DNA of 64,000 nt. Origin: Methylovulum psychrotolerans. Lineage in GTDB: Bacteria; Pseudomonadota; Gammaproteobacteria; Methylococcales; Methylomonadaceae. The DNA lies in contig NZ_PGFZ01000008.1 of the NCBI RefSeq assembly GCF_002923755.1, forward strand, positions 146,674 through 210,673, read 5' to 3'. A program made the position numbers and the translations under genes. The notes under the pieces were generated by a model. The model saw only the letters and a program-made list of their open reading frames with translations. It made no database searches and was not told where the DNA came from. Within the stretch, counting starts at the first letter, position 1, and each line of letters begins with the position of its first letter. This document shows, in pieces, positions 1 to 9,460 of this stretch.

Positions 1-853
1 TGCGGTTGAAGCGATAGGCGAACGCCCCCAGATAACGCGAGGCATATTTTGCGAACCCAAACGCATGGTAAGCACCACCAAGGCTGGTCTTAAGGTTGCC
101 CAGTATGGTATTGAGCCATAGGAATTCAAGCATTTCTTTAGGTTTTCGCCCGCCGACAATGATCGCCCCGTGTCGGCAACCCGCCCGGGTCACCGCCGCG
201 AAGCAGGCCAGCCCGTCAGATAAGACGGCGCTGCCGGGTTCCAAGTTAGTTTCCGCCCAGTCGGCAATAGCCTCGCTGGTGAAGCCCGGAACGGGGGACA
301 GCTTGATGTATAAAGGATGCCCGTCGTCGTCAGGCGACAGCGCGGCCACAAAAGGCACTTTGTTTTCAGACCCCCGGCCCGCTTTGCCGCCGCTGAGTTC
401 GCCACCAAGATAAGCGTCGTCAATGTCGACCCTGCCGCTGAGGGTGTAGTCCGCGTCACGCTCGGACATCGCCGCCATCAGCTTGTGCTGGATCAGCCAA
501 GCCGTGGGATAGCTGACGCCAATCAGCCGCTTCAAAGCCAATGCGGACAGCCCTGTCTTGGCTTGACTGATGAAATAGATCGCCAGAAACCAAACCGTCA
601 GCGGCAGGCGGGTGCTTTGGAAGAGCGTCCCGGCGGTCAGTGACGTTTGGCGGCGGCAGGCTTTGCACTGGAAGGTTTTGTGGGTGCCGGTTTTAAACAC
701 ACTATGGCCGGTTCCGCCACAACAGGGGCAGACAAAACCCTCAGGCCAGCGGGCTTGCTCAAGTTCGGCCTCACATTGCGCTTCGCTGCCGAACTGCTTA
801 AGAAACTCAGGCAGTGACAGCCCAGGTTGGAATTGGATGCGGTTCATCGCCAT
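1..853 (-). CDS. IS1595-family transposase (runs off the left edge)
   Basis: The minus strand is open from an ATG at 853 down to base 1, giving about 284 residues without a stop; the C-terminus lies outside the window. The N-terminus has a zinc ribbon (C42/C45 and C63/C66, motifs CPCCG and CKAC), followed by the ISXO2-type DDE catalytic domain with DIDDAYLGGELSGGK and later AVLSDGLACF as the second acidic site. The sequence ends near RFNR, close to the usual end of the domain. This order is typical of IS1595-group transposases. The element lies next to fragments of other insertion sequences. The right inverted repeat was not resolved; it should lie at about 860-905. Confidence 0.85.
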   Translation of the reverse strand, partial: MAMNRIQFQPGLSLPEFLKQFGSEAQCEAELEQARWPEGFVCPCCGGTGHSVFKTGTHKTFQCKACRRQTSLTAGTLFQSTRLPLTVWFLAIYFISQAKTGLSALALKRLIGVSYPTAWLIQHKLMAAMSERDADYTLSGRVDIDDAYLGGELSGGKAGRGSENKVPFVAALSPDDDGHPLYIKLSPVPGFTSEAIADWAETNLEPGSAVLSDGLACFAAVTRAGCRHGAIIVGGRKPKEMLEFLWLNTILGNLKTSLGGAYHAFGFAKYASRYLGAFAYRFNR

Positions 854-904
854 GATATACGGCCCCTTAAATGATATGCCTTTAGTAGACGCCGTCCTTT
901 CGCG

Positions 905-1125
905 TAATACTGGGTTTGGCTGAAGCATCTTGCTAATCAGGAAGGGATTTGGGAATACTTCCGCAACCATTGGCATGGCCTGTTTCCCCGCTTGGGGTCA
1001 CGCAGCAGTTTTGTCAAGCAAGCCGCGAACCTTTGGGTGGTGAAGGAGCGTATCCTTGGGCAGCTGGCCAGACAACTTGGGGCGGACACGAACACCGTCC
1101 ATTTGGTTGACGGCTTACCGCGATT
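905..1125 (+). pseudogene. IS982-like transposase fragment
   Basis: The forward frame starting near 905 reads WLKHLANQEGIWEYF, then LFPRLGSRSSFVKQAANLW and ends near HLVDGLPRL. This arrangement (FPRL, then QAANLW, then a VD near the catalytic centre) resembles the first half of the IS982 DDE domain. There is no start codon and no C-terminal half: the frame passes into peptidase sequence near 1110-1140. It is a broken remnant between an IS1595 element and a peptidase fragment. The family call is from recognition of these blocks only. Confidence 0.6.
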
Positions 1126-1709
1126 ACCATTGCGGAGCGCTCAGTTATGATGACCATAGAGGAACGGATTTCCGTCTGAAGTCTATGGCGGACTTAAACG
1201 CCGGCATGCCGGTGCTGGCAGCGGCTGATGGCGTGGTCAGGGCAGTGCGCGACGGCATGGAAGACATTAGTGTTCAGATTTTAGGTAAGCAGGCTTTACA
1301 GGGCAGGGAAGCGGGCAATTCGGTGGTGATTGTCCACAGCAAAGACTGGGAGAGCCAATATGCGCACCTGAAAAAAGGCAGTGTCGCTGTCCAGCCCGGA
1401 CAAACCGTAAAACGGGGTACGGTATTAGGGCGGGTAGGACTGTCAGGTAACAGCGAATTTTTGCATCTGCATTTTGAAATCCGCCATAAGGACAAGCCTG
1501 TCGACCCGTTCGTCGGCCTGACGGCTGGCGACACTTGTTCACTAGGTAAGCGTCCGCTATGGCAAGCGGACACCTTGAAAAAGTTGCCCTATATTGCTAC
1601 TGGGCTTATCTCAGCCGGGTTTGCCGACCATCCGTCTGCGCCTGATGAAGGGCTAGCAGTCACACTAGTACCGCGCTCTCGAAATGGATCGTATAATTTA
1701 TACAACTAA
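1111..1709 (+). pseudogene. M23 (LytM-type) metallopeptidase fragment
   Basis: The frame contains the core of a lysostaphin/LytM-type endopeptidase: HRGTDF (the HxxxD zinc motif), a Gly/Ala-rich strand AAADGVV, then SQYAHL and HLHFE (the HxH motif). Such enzymes cut peptidoglycan cross-links in the periplasm. The reading frame opens at 1056, but the residues before about position 20 fit the IS982 remnant, so the true N-terminus with its signal peptide is missing. The C-terminus ends abruptly next to the IS630-type element. The zinc ligands are intact, but without an export signal or promoter it is probably not functional. Confidence 0.7.
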
Positions 1710-2408
1710 AGGCTTCCCAATATAATTCCAGCGAAATGGCTTGGCCAAGTGTTCATTAAAATAATCGATAAATGCCAATACCCGTTGGTTCAAAGCCTCC
1801 GTTGAGCTGAAGCTGCCCCGTTTGAGGAGGCGGCGGCTCAGGATGCCGAACCAGATTTCGATTTGGTTAAGCCATGAGCAATGCTTGGGGGTATAGACAA
1901 AACGGATGCGGTGGCCTGTATCCTGCAAGAATTCGGCACGGGAACCCATGTCACGCAGGATGCCGGACTTGCCCTTTTCGCCCAGTTCATCTTTTATGCC
2001 ACAAAGTTCCGCCACGCATTGCACCAACGTGGCGGCCTTATGGGTGTTGAGCTGGTCTGTAATGAAGACCCATTTTGCGTCAGGGTCGGTGGTCACGGTG
2101 GTGCGGATATGGGCGACAAAATCCGCTTCCGTGCGCGTGTCCCCGACGGTGGGGCTGATGACCTTGCCTGTGGCGATCTCGAAGTTGGCGATCAGTGTCT
2201 GCGTCCCGTGCCGGGCGTATTCGAATTCGTGCCGCTCCGGCTTGCCGGGGGACACCGCTTGGTCGGGATGTATCCGCTCCAATGCCTGCATCCCGGTCTT
2301 TTCGTCGACGCTGACCACATGCACACCGTCTTCGTGCAGTTCCTGTGCTTGATGATAGAGTTTGCACACGGTTCTGACCTCCTGCCGGAAAGCGGCCTCA
2401 TCCCCCAC
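1698..2408 (-). CDS. IS630-type transposase, catalytic frame (orfB)
   Basis: The frame opens at a GTG at 2408, but homology continues upstream in the same frame to about 2456, so this is the second half of a split transposase, not an independent gene. Catalytic blocks of the DDE_3 domain are visible: VVSVDEKTGMQALER (first Asp), WVFITDQLNTHKA (second Asp) and HCSWLNQIEIWFGILSRR (the Glu). All three acidic residues are retained. Overlap with orfA is 11 bases. Confidence 0.8.
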   Translation of the reverse strand: MGDEAAFRQEVRTVCKLYHQAQELHEDGVHVVSVDEKTGMQALERIHPDQAVSPGKPERHEFEYARHGTQTLIANFEIATGKVISPTVGDTRTEADFVAHIRTTVTTDPDAKWVFITDQLNTHKAATLVQCVAELCGIKDELGEKGKSGILRDMGSRAEFLQDTGHRIRFVYTPKHCSWLNQIEIWFGILSRRLLKRGSFSSTEALNQRVLAFIDYFNEHLAKPFRWNYIGKPLVV

Positions 2409-2925
2409 TTCGTGGTTCAGCCAATATTTGATCCGGTGTGGCTTTAGGTCGCCCTGATTTTAAAAAACGCCCGACACTGCTGGGCGAAATGGCCTCCACT
2501 ATGCCCCGCTCAATGGCGGTGCGCGCCAACTCCGGGCGCGTCCAATGGCTGATATGTTCGGGCGGAGCTTCACACGCCAACGCCAACAGCCGACAGATTT
2601 GTTCCGCTTCAAACACCCCGGGGCTGCCTGGCCGGAGCCTGTCCGCCAGCAATCGGCTGACGGCTTTCCGCAATAACGTCGGCTGGCCCTCCAGCTTGTC
2701 CAAGCCGGCACAACCCTCCAGCCAACGTTTGCGCCACAAGCCGACCGTGTCCTCGCACAATCCGGTGTCCCGGCTTATCTTCTTGTTGCCGCACCCGGCG
2801 TTGGCCGACAGCACAATGCGCACGCGTTGTGCCAAGCTGTAGGGAATCTCGCGGCAACGCGAGAGCGCCTCCAATAGTTCCTGTTGTTTGGGGGTTAGCG
2901 CGAATGGGGGTAAGGGGCGTGCCAT
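2398..2925 (-). CDS. IS630-type transposase, N-terminal frame (orfA)
   Basis: This 175-residue frame carries the DNA-binding region of an IS630 transposase: a winged HTH around residues 20-65 (SLAQRVRIVLSANAG, KKISRDTG) and the linker to the catalytic core. It reads in the zero frame to a stop at 2398-2400. The last ~20 residues are out of frame with the family. The correct continuation (KPHRIKYWLN) is present in the next frame after the run of six T and four A at 2458-2467. The reading passes from orfA to orfB by +1 (or -2) at that run. This may be programmed frameshifting or a disabling indel. Confidence 0.75.
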   Translation of the reverse strand: MARPLPPFALTPKQQELLEALSRCREIPYSLAQRVRIVLSANAGCGNKKISRDTGLCEDTVGLWRKRWLEGCAGLDKLEGQPTLLRKAVSRLLADRLRPGSPGVFEAEQICRLLALACEAPPEHISHWTRPELARTAIERGIVEAISPSSVGRFLKSGRPKATPDQILAEPRSGG

Positions 2926-3349
2926 GTCTTCTTATCGACAAATCAATAAAGGCTCAATATTATCGGATATATTTCGAACTTTGGATACTAGGCCATAAAA
3001 AAACCGTCTGAAACGTTTAAGTAGGGTCTGCATTTTGCCATCCTCAAATAAGCCCGCGCCCGGTCCGGGTTAGGGAATAAAGACAGCCACAGCTATCCTT
3101 AATGCCAGTGACTTTACGAATGCCGCAGAATAGGCCGATGCCTATCCCAAGCAGGCTAACTATACCATAATTTAAGGCTAGCTTGTATAGTAAGTGGCTT
3201 TTATAGGCGTTCCCCCGCGTTTTGTCATGCAAAGAGCCCCCCGGCCTATTGACAAAGCTGCCTACCCCACAAAGGATAGGGCGGTTCGCCACCCCGCTGG
3301 GTGGCGAAGGCTTGCTAAGGGGTTCTCGGCAGGTCGGGTATCCTCCTTT
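2926..3349. other. Intergenic region with a perfect hairpin at 3285-3308
   Basis: No convincing gene was found here; an 82-codon minus-strand frame at 3044-3292 has no recognisable feature. A 10-bp perfect inverted repeat with a CGCT loop lies at 3285-3308, just past the end of the membrane-protein gene that stops at 3350. It lacks a T tract on either strand, so it is a stem-loop of unknown role. Confidence 0.5.
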
Positions 3350-4393
3350 TTAAGAAAAGCCAATAAACTGCCGATACGGCGAGTCTTGTTTCCAGGTAAA
3401 GCTTTCCGTGTAATAGTGCATCAGCCCCAAATAACCGATCAGGCCTATGGTGATTACCTTGCGGATTTCCACACCAAAAAAGAACTCAGTTAATTGGCTG
3501 ATCCAAAAGTCACCATAAGCTTGTAACACAAAGGCCAAGGCAAACGATAAGGCGGGCAAGACCACCACTATCGGCAATTGGCAGGCCTTACTGAGACGGT
3601 ACAGGGCATTTTGTGGTTGTTGGTGGTGTTTGTTGTAGTCATGGGTGACATAAAAGATATACGCGGTGACATCATGCACCAGACGCGGCACCAGAATCGC
3701 CAGAAAATAATACTGCTGCGCGTAGAGATAGAAGCTGCTTAAGATCAGCAAGACGTTGGCCCATAAAAACCCTTTGCCGAACGTCGTTTTCACATAACGT
3801 TGGCATAAGAGCGCACTACCTATCAAACCGACGCATAAGCCGGCGATCAGGTGTTGCAGCCACTCGGTTTGCTGCACATCCAAGCTATTTTTCAAAAAAA
3901 TGCCGATATAAATAAAAATCCCCGCCGTGACGCTTAAGCCTAACAACAGGTGGTAAGCCCATGCGGGTAGGCGGCATACGCCCCGTGCCACGCCATGTTG
4001 CTGTTTTAAGACATGCAGGACTGTCCAAGTGGCGACTAAGATATAAAACGCCTTATAGGGAATAAATAAGCTGCCGATGCCGAAAAAAGCCGCTAAGGCG
4101 ATGGTCATCAGGACAATTTTGCGCTGGTAGTGCTGCCAATAATCACCGTTGCTGACTAGCAGCACCGCACTGGCGATAATATGCGGCGTACCGAAAAGGA
4201 TTTGGAACAGCAAAAAATGGTTGGGGCTGCTGGGCAAATGGGTTTTCAAATAGCTTTGCCATAGTCCGGTGTCGAGCAGTTGTAAGGCCAGGCAGAGCGG
4301 GATAATCAGATATAAGCTTAATAATAGCCGGAACGACACGGTGAGCTTGCCCGGGCGTGTCTGGTCTTGGACAGAAGCAGTAAGTGCGGACAT
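3350..4393 (-). CDS. Multi-span membrane protein with conserved-looking histidines
   Basis: The 347-residue product is strongly hydrophobic, with roughly eight or nine predicted membrane spans. Histidines sit at span edges in the blocks FGTPHIIAS, HVLKQQHGVAR, PRLVHDVTAYIFYVTHD, YNKHH and LMHYYTESFTWK. This pattern suggests a metal- or cofactor-binding integral membrane protein, loosely like the Brp/Blh or desaturase-type enzymes, but I do not recognise the family and assign no reaction. It is transcribed away from smc and stands alone. Confidence 0.7.
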   Translation of the reverse strand: MSALTASVQDQTRPGKLTVSFRLLLSLYLIIPLCLALQLLDTGLWQSYLKTHLPSSPNHFLLFQILFGTPHIIASAVLLVSNGDYWQHYQRKIVLMTIALAAFFGIGSLFIPYKAFYILVATWTVLHVLKQQHGVARGVCRLPAWAYHLLLGLSVTAGIFIYIGIFLKNSLDVQQTEWLQHLIAGLCVGLIGSALLCQRYVKTTFGKGFLWANVLLILSSFYLYAQQYYFLAILVPRLVHDVTAYIFYVTHDYNKHHQQPQNALYRLSKACQLPIVVVLPALSFALAFVLQAYGDFWISQLTEFFFGVEIRKVITIGLIGYLGLMHYYTESFTWKQDSPYRQFIGFS

Positions 4394-4746
4394 AAAAGTA
4401 CCTTTAGGGGGCAGAACGTTTGGTAGGCCGCGCCAGTCTTGGGCATCTTGGTTGGTGTTCTTTTCGGCCCGAAGCCTGGAGCGGTGTTGCGTAATATTGC
4501 TTAGTGGCCTAGGTTTGCCGTCCCGCTGCCATTTTTGCGGACTGGTAGGCCATGCCCGCGCAAATTAATGACAGCGGCATGACGGCTGGATTGCCATGCA
4601 AACCGATTTTGGCGGGCATAAGTTAAACCGATTAAGCCATTCTATTCAAGTGTTGATTCAATACGACCATTAAAAAAGTCGAAATTAAGACCGCTATCGT
4701 TGATAATGATAGCTTTTGCGTAAAGTGCCGGAACTGTTTGCTGTTT
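4394..4746. other. Divergent intergenic region before smc
   Basis: About 350 bases separate the membrane-protein start from the smc start. No gene or clear promoter motif was recognised. It must hold the divergent promoters of both neighbours. Confidence 0.4.
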
Positions 4747-7700
4747 ATGAAGTTGGAAAAGATCAAGCTGTCAGGATTTAAGTCTTTTGTTGACCCAACG
4801 ACCATCCCGATTAACGGCAATTTAACGGCGATAGTCGGCCCTAACGGCTGCGGGAAATCCAATATTATTGATGCGGTGCGCTGGGTGATGGGCGAAAGCT
4901 CTGCGAAACATTTGCGTGGCGGCAATATGGCGGATGTCATTTTTAACGGCTCCTCAGGCCGTAAGCCGGTCAGCACCGCTTCGGTGGAACTGGTGTTTAA
5001 TAATAGCGAAGGCAAGCTGGGCGGCGAGTATGCCCAATACGCGAGCATTGCCATTAAGCGGCAAGTCAGTCGTGACGGGCAGTCGCAATTTATGCTCAAC
5101 GGCGCGAAATGCCGCCGTAAAGACATTACCGATTTGTTTCTGGGCACGGGGCTAGGGTCACGCAGTTACGCAATTATCGAGCAAGGCACTATTTCGCGCA
5201 TGGTCGAGGCCAAGCCCGAAGACCTGCGCCTGCACATCGAAGAAGCGGCGGGGATTTCTAAATACAAAGAGCGGCGCGGCGAAACCGAAACCCGCATGAA
5301 GCACACGCGGGAAAACCTCGAACGCTTAGACGATTTGCGCGAGGAAGTCGATAAACAACTTAAGCATCTGCAAAAACAGGCGGAAAAGGCCGAGCGCTAT
5401 ACGGCATTAAAAAAGCACGAACGGCAAACCAAGCTGGAACTGTTAGCCTTACGGTGGGCGGCTTACCAGCAGGCCGCTGAGGCCTTGGAGGCGACCCTGC
5501 ACGAAGTGGCGGCCGAGTATAACCGCCTGTTTATGCAGTTGCGCGACTTGGACGCCGCCATCGCCACACAGCGGGTCGAGCATAAAGCCGGCCAGCACCA
5601 GCTAGACCAGACGCAAGGCGATTATTATAGCCTTGCCGCCGAGGTCAGCCGCTTAGAGCAGGCTATTGCCCACCAACGCCAGAGCCATCAGCAAACCTTG
5701 CTGGACATTGAGCGCACCCGCCAACAGCTTGGGCAAGTACAACAAGAATTGGCTAATGATACCCAAACTTTAGCCGAGCTTAAGGATGGCTTGGTGCTGG
5801 CGGAAGCGGCGTTAGAAGATGCGCAAGACCGTCAAGACGACTGGCTGGACAAACAGCAGGACATGCAGCAGCAACGCCTGTTATGGCAACAGCAATGGGA
5901 CCGCTACCGTACCGAAAGCGCGAAATACCGTGAGCAGGCCGAAGTCCAGCGCGTTAAAAGCGAGCAGTTGGCGCACCAAAGCCGCCAACTGCAAAGCCGC
6001 TTGGAGAAGCTGTTGGTAGAGCGTGGCGATTTATCGGCCAGTGCTTTGGCCGGCAATATTGCCGAATTGGACGGGCAACTGCAAGCGCTGGCTGACGAAC
6101 GCGAACACTTGCATCTGCAATTGGAACAGCAGCAGCATAGCATCCGCGAGCATCGCCAACACAGCAAGGCCAATCAAGAAGCGCTGCACGCCCGCCGCTC
6201 GGAATTGCACAGTACCAGTGGGCAGATCACCTCATTGGAATTATTGCAGCAACACGCGATGGGTAAGGCTAACGATAGCCTGCAACAGTGGCTAGTCAAC
6301 ACTGGGCTGGCTAACAACCCGCGCTTGGCGGAATATCTCGATGTGCAGGCCGGTTGGGAAACCGCCGTCGAAACGGTGTTGGGCAACACCTTGGAAGCCG
6401 TTTGTGTCGACGCGCTTGCCCCATTAATGGGCGAGTTAGGGGCATTAAAGGACGATTCGCTGTCCTTATGGCAAATCTCCGGGACGCTGTCCGCAGCGGT
6501 GATTGCTGATTCAGGACGTTCTGTCGGTGCGCCGCGCCTACAAGATAAAATCAGCGCGGCCTCGGCACTGGACAGTTTGTTAATTGGCGTGTATTGTGCT
6601 GAAAATTTGCCGGAAGCATTGGCTTTAGCTGGACAATTACACGCCCATGAGTCGGTTGTCACCCGTGACGGAATTTGGTTGGGTGCGGGTTGGCTAAAAA
6701 TCAGCCGTACCCAAGACAGTAAAACCGGAGTTTTGCAACGGGAAAAAACCTTGCGCACCTTAAAACAGCGCCAGCAATTGATAGAAACCGAGCTTGAACA
6801 ATTGGCGCAGCAGCAGGCCGATAGCGAGGCGGCCTTAAAATCCGCCGAGCAGCAGCGCGAATGGCTGCAACAGCAACTCAATCAGGTGCATAGCGAATGG
6901 TCGCAAAAAAATGCCCACTTGAGTGCGCAGGCGGCACGGCTAGAACAGCAACAGCGGCGTTTGCAACACGTCCAGCAAGATATTGACAGTCTCCGTGAGG
7001 AGTTGGCGGAAACGGTTGAGAATTTGGCTGAAGCGCAACTGGCCCAAGAGGCGGCGGCTGAAGTGTTGTTCGGCCAGGAGGGGCGGCGCGAACAGTTGGA
7101 CGCGCTCAACCAACAGTTGCAGCAACAGCAGCAGCGCTTCGACAATGCGGTCAATGAGGCCAGGCAGCAGTTGTTCGACAGCAAAACTAAGTTGGAAAAT
7201 TTACGCGCCTTAGAGCTGGCTACCCATAAACAGCGTAGCCGTTTGCAGGAGCAACAGGCGCAGGCACAGGGGTATTTGCACGAACTGGAAAGCAAAGCCC
7301 GGCAAACCTTATCGCCCTTAGATGCCGAACAAGCCGAACTGCGCGAAAAGTCCGCCGTCACACACGATTTGGAAGTCGTTTTGAAAAGTCTGCGGCAAAG
7401 CCAAGACGCGCGTGAGGCGCAACTGGTGGAGTTAGCCGAAGCGCATACGCGTGGGCAACGCGCCCTAGAAAAGCACAAAGAGCGGTTGGACGGCCTGCGC
7501 TTTGAGTTGCAGGAAAACCAAGTGCGCCAACAGGCCATTAACGAGCAATTGGCCGAAATGGCCACCGATGTCGGGCAAATTATCAGTACGCTGCCCGCCG
7601 ATGCGCAAGAGACACTCTGGAAAAAAACCGCCGACGAACTGGCCGGACAAATCGAACGGCTCGGCACGATTAACCTGTCGGCCATTGAAGAATATCAGGC

Positions 7701-8274
7701 ACAAGCCGAGCGGATGGCGTTTCTTAACGGGCAACATGCCGACCTCAGCGAGGCCTTACAGACCTTAGATCAGGCCATCAGCAAAATAGACCAAGAAAGT
7801 CGGTTACGTTTTAAGGAAACTTTCGATAAAATAAACAGCGGTTTGCAGGAAAAGTTCCCAAAATTGTTCGGCGGGGGGCAAGCTTATTTGGAACTGACCG
7901 AACAGAATGTCCTGGAGGCGGGGGTTAACATCATCGCCAGGCCGCCAGGCAAGCGCAACAGTTCTATCCATTTGCTGTCCGGCGGCGAAAAAGCCCTTAC
8001 CGCAGTTGCTTTGGTGTTCGCTATTTTTGAACTGAATCCCGCGCCTTTTTGTTTGCTGGACGAAGTGGATGCGCCTCTGGATGACGCCAATGTCGGGCGG
8101 TTCTCAAAAATGGTCGAGGCGATGTCCGAGACCGTGCAATTTTTATATATTTCACATAATAAGGTTACAATGGAAATTGCAAAACAGTTGGCAGGTGTGA
8201 CGATGAAAGAACCCGGGGTGTCCCGTATGGTCGCAGTTGATATTGAAGAAGCAGTCAGTCTGGCGGAAATCTAA
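4747..8274 (+). CDS. smc: Chromosome segregation ATPase SMC
   Basis: The roughly 1175-residue product has the full SMC layout. An N-terminal head has the Walker A motif GPNGCGKSN. A long Gln/Glu-rich coiled coil follows, then a hinge around residues 500-650 and the return coiled coil. The C-terminal head has the signature LSGGEKALTAVALVFAIF and Walker B with CLLDEVDAPLDD. SMC organises and segregates the newly replicated chromosome, normally with ScpA/ScpB. I chose the ATG at 4747 (MKLEKIKLSGFKSF), the usual family start, over the in-frame TTG at 4738. The stop overlaps the zipA start by one base (TAATG), so the two are translationally coupled. Confidence 0.97.
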   Translation: MKLEKIKLSGFKSFVDPTTIPINGNLTAIVGPNGCGKSNIIDAVRWVMGESSAKHLRGGNMADVIFNGSSGRKPVSTASVELVFNNSEGKLGGEYAQYASIAIKRQVSRDGQSQFMLNGAKCRRKDITDLFLGTGLGSRSYAIIEQGTISRMVEAKPEDLRLHIEEAAGISKYKERRGETETRMKHTRENLERLDDLREEVDKQLKHLQKQAEKAERYTALKKHERQTKLELLALRWAAYQQAAEALEATLHEVAAEYNRLFMQLRDLDAAIATQRVEHKAGQHQLDQTQGDYYSLAAEVSRLEQAIAHQRQSHQQTLLDIERTRQQLGQVQQELANDTQTLAELKDGLVLAEAALEDAQDRQDDWLDKQQDMQQQRLLWQQQWDRYRTESAKYREQAEVQRVKSEQLAHQSRQLQSRLEKLLVERGDLSASALAGNIAELDGQLQALADEREHLHLQLEQQQHSIREHRQHSKANQEALHARRSELHSTSGQITSLELLQQHAMGKANDSLQQWLVNTGLANNPRLAEYLDVQAGWETAVETVLGNTLEAVCVDALAPLMGELGALKDDSLSLWQISGTLSAAVIADSGRSVGAPRLQDKISAASALDSLLIGVYCAENLPEALALAGQLHAHESVVTRDGIWLGAGWLKISRTQDSKTGVLQREKTLRTLKQRQQLIETELEQLAQQQADSEAALKSAEQQREWLQQQLNQVHSEWSQKNAHLSAQAARLEQQQRRLQHVQQDIDSLREELAETVENLAEAQLAQEAAAEVLFGQEGRREQLDALNQQLQQQQQRFDNAVNEARQQLFDSKTKLENLRALELATHKQRSRLQEQQAQAQGYLHELESKARQTLSPLDAEQAELREKSAVTHDLEVVLKSLRQSQDAREAQLVELAEAHTRGQRALEKHKERLDGLRFELQENQVRQQAINEQLAEMATDVGQIISTLPADAQETLWKKTADELAGQIERLGTINLSAIEEYQAQAERMAFLNGQHADLSEALQTLDQAISKIDQESRLRFKETFDKINSGLQEKFPKLFGGGQAYLELTEQNVLEAGVNIIARPPGKRNSSIHLLSGGEKALTAVALVFAIFELNPAPFCLLDEVDAPLDDANVGRFSKMVEAMSETVQFLYISHNKVTMEIAKQLAGVTMKEPGVSRMVAVDIEEAVSLAEI

Positions 8275-9140
8275 TGGATAAAGAATTATTACGAGTAGTC
8301 ATTATTGCATTTGGGCTTATTATCATCGTGGGCATGTTGGCATGGCATTTTTTTAGAAATAAAAAATCCTTCCAAGATATGATGTTTTTTGGTAACCAAG
8401 AACTCAAGGGCAAAATTGACGAATCCATCGTCGTGCATGGCGATAATGATGAGTTTGATATTGTGCCGAAAGGCCGAAAAAAGCTGATTGATACCGATGA
8501 GTTGATCGAAAAAATCAAAGCCCGCTCCAGGCCTAAAGCCAAAGCCCCGGAACCTGAGCCGGAAGCCGAAGCCGAGGAGCCAGTGGAGAGTATGTTCGGG
8601 GATTTTGACGGGGAATTTGACTTTGCTGATGAAGGGTCTTTTGCCAAAGAAGCTGAGCCGCCTGCCGAACCGCCTTTAGCCAGAACTGAATTATTGGATG
8701 CCGACGAATTGTTCGGCGAGCCGGATAAAGACCCGGAGGCCCCGCGTTTTGTCGCCCCCGATATTATCCAATTTCGGGTTATGGCGCGGGCCGCGGAAGG
8801 CTTTAACGGCTTGGATATGCTCAAGGCGTTCCGTATCGCGCAATTGGAGTACGGTAGCCTAAAAATATTTGAACGCTATGATGCCAATAATTTGGTCGAT
8901 TTCGGTGTGGCCTGTATGGTCGAAGGCGGCACTTTCCCCGACCACGATATCGACCAGTTTTATTGTCCGGGTTTGGTGTTCTTTATGCAGCCCGCCTTGC
9001 TGGATGAAGCCGTTAAGGTATTTGACGACTATCTGGAAGCCATCAATATCGTCGCCGTGGAACTTGACGGCGACTTGCTTGACCATGAGAAAAATCCGCT
9101 GACCAATGCCACGATAAAAATGATCCGGCAGAGCTTGTAG
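8274..9140 (+). CDS. zipA: Cell division protein ZipA
   Basis: The 288-residue product has one N-terminal membrane anchor (about residues 5-25), a charged Pro/Glu/Ala-rich linker (PEPEPEAEAEEP) and a C-terminal globular FtsZ-binding domain from about residue 155. The C-terminal domain has blocks such as IIQFRVMARA and FQ/CPGLVFFMQP-like strands. ZipA tethers FtsZ to the inner membrane at midcell in gammaproteobacteria, which supports the class assignment of this genome. It is coupled to smc. The ligA gene that often follows zipA is absent here. Confidence 0.92.
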   Translation: MDKELLRVVIIAFGLIIIVGMLAWHFFRNKKSFQDMMFFGNQELKGKIDESIVVHGDNDEFDIVPKGRKKLIDTDELIEKIKARSRPKAKAPEPEPEAEAEEPVESMFGDFDGEFDFADEGSFAKEAEPPAEPPLARTELLDADELFGEPDKDPEAPRFVAPDIIQFRVMARAAEGFNGLDMLKAFRIAQLEYGSLKIFERYDANNLVDFGVACMVEGGTFPDHDIDQFYCPGLVFFMQPALLDEAVKVFDDYLEAINIVAVELDGDLLDHEKNPLTNATIKMIRQSL

Positions 9141-9460
9141 CCCGTTAAGCCCTCGTTTGCCTATTGTGGCCTGGGTTAAACGATAGGCTAAAATTGGCAT
9201 TAAGGCCAATGGTTTGTATTGTAAGGGCTTGTTGTTGCCGCTTAGGCATGGGCGACAGCAAAGCCGTATCTACGGCGCAGACGGCGTAAAAATTGCCTTT
9301 CCGCTACAAAAGCCAAGAGATGCAGGTCTGTTCCATACCCTCAGCGGCCCCTACCCCTTCCTGAAAATCGTCAATACCAGTCGAAAATGCGTAACGATTG
9401 ATTTATTGTGGTGTCAATGAGTATTTAGCGGCCCAAAATCCGCTGCAATCAGTAACTATT
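9141..9460 (+). other. Intergenic region between zipA and the ankyrin gene
   Basis: About 320 bases with no gene or clear regulatory element recognised. A longer frame for the next gene opens at a TTG at 9398 inside this region. Confidence 0.4.

Larger units (their letters stand above)
1698..2925 (-). mobile_element. IS630-type insertion sequence
   Basis: The element has two overlapping minus-strand reading frames coding for the helix-turn-helix half and the DDE half of an IS630-type transposase. The peptidase fragment on its left is interrupted at the boundary. Terminal inverted repeats and the TA target duplication expected for IS630/Tc1 could not be identified by eye, so the coordinates cover only the coding part. 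Confidence 0.75.

Noticed and set aside
3044..3292. 82-codon minus-strand frame
   Set aside because: No Shine-Dalgarno, no recognisable domain and rapid changes in composition; treated as non-coding.
4738..4746. TTG start for smc
   Set aside because: The ATG at 4747 gives the standard MKLEKIKLSGFKSF start of the family.
6174..7685. Long minus-strand frames inside smc
   Set aside because: Shadows of the Gln/Glu-rich coiled-coil coding sequence, giving Ser/Cys-rich nonsense protein.
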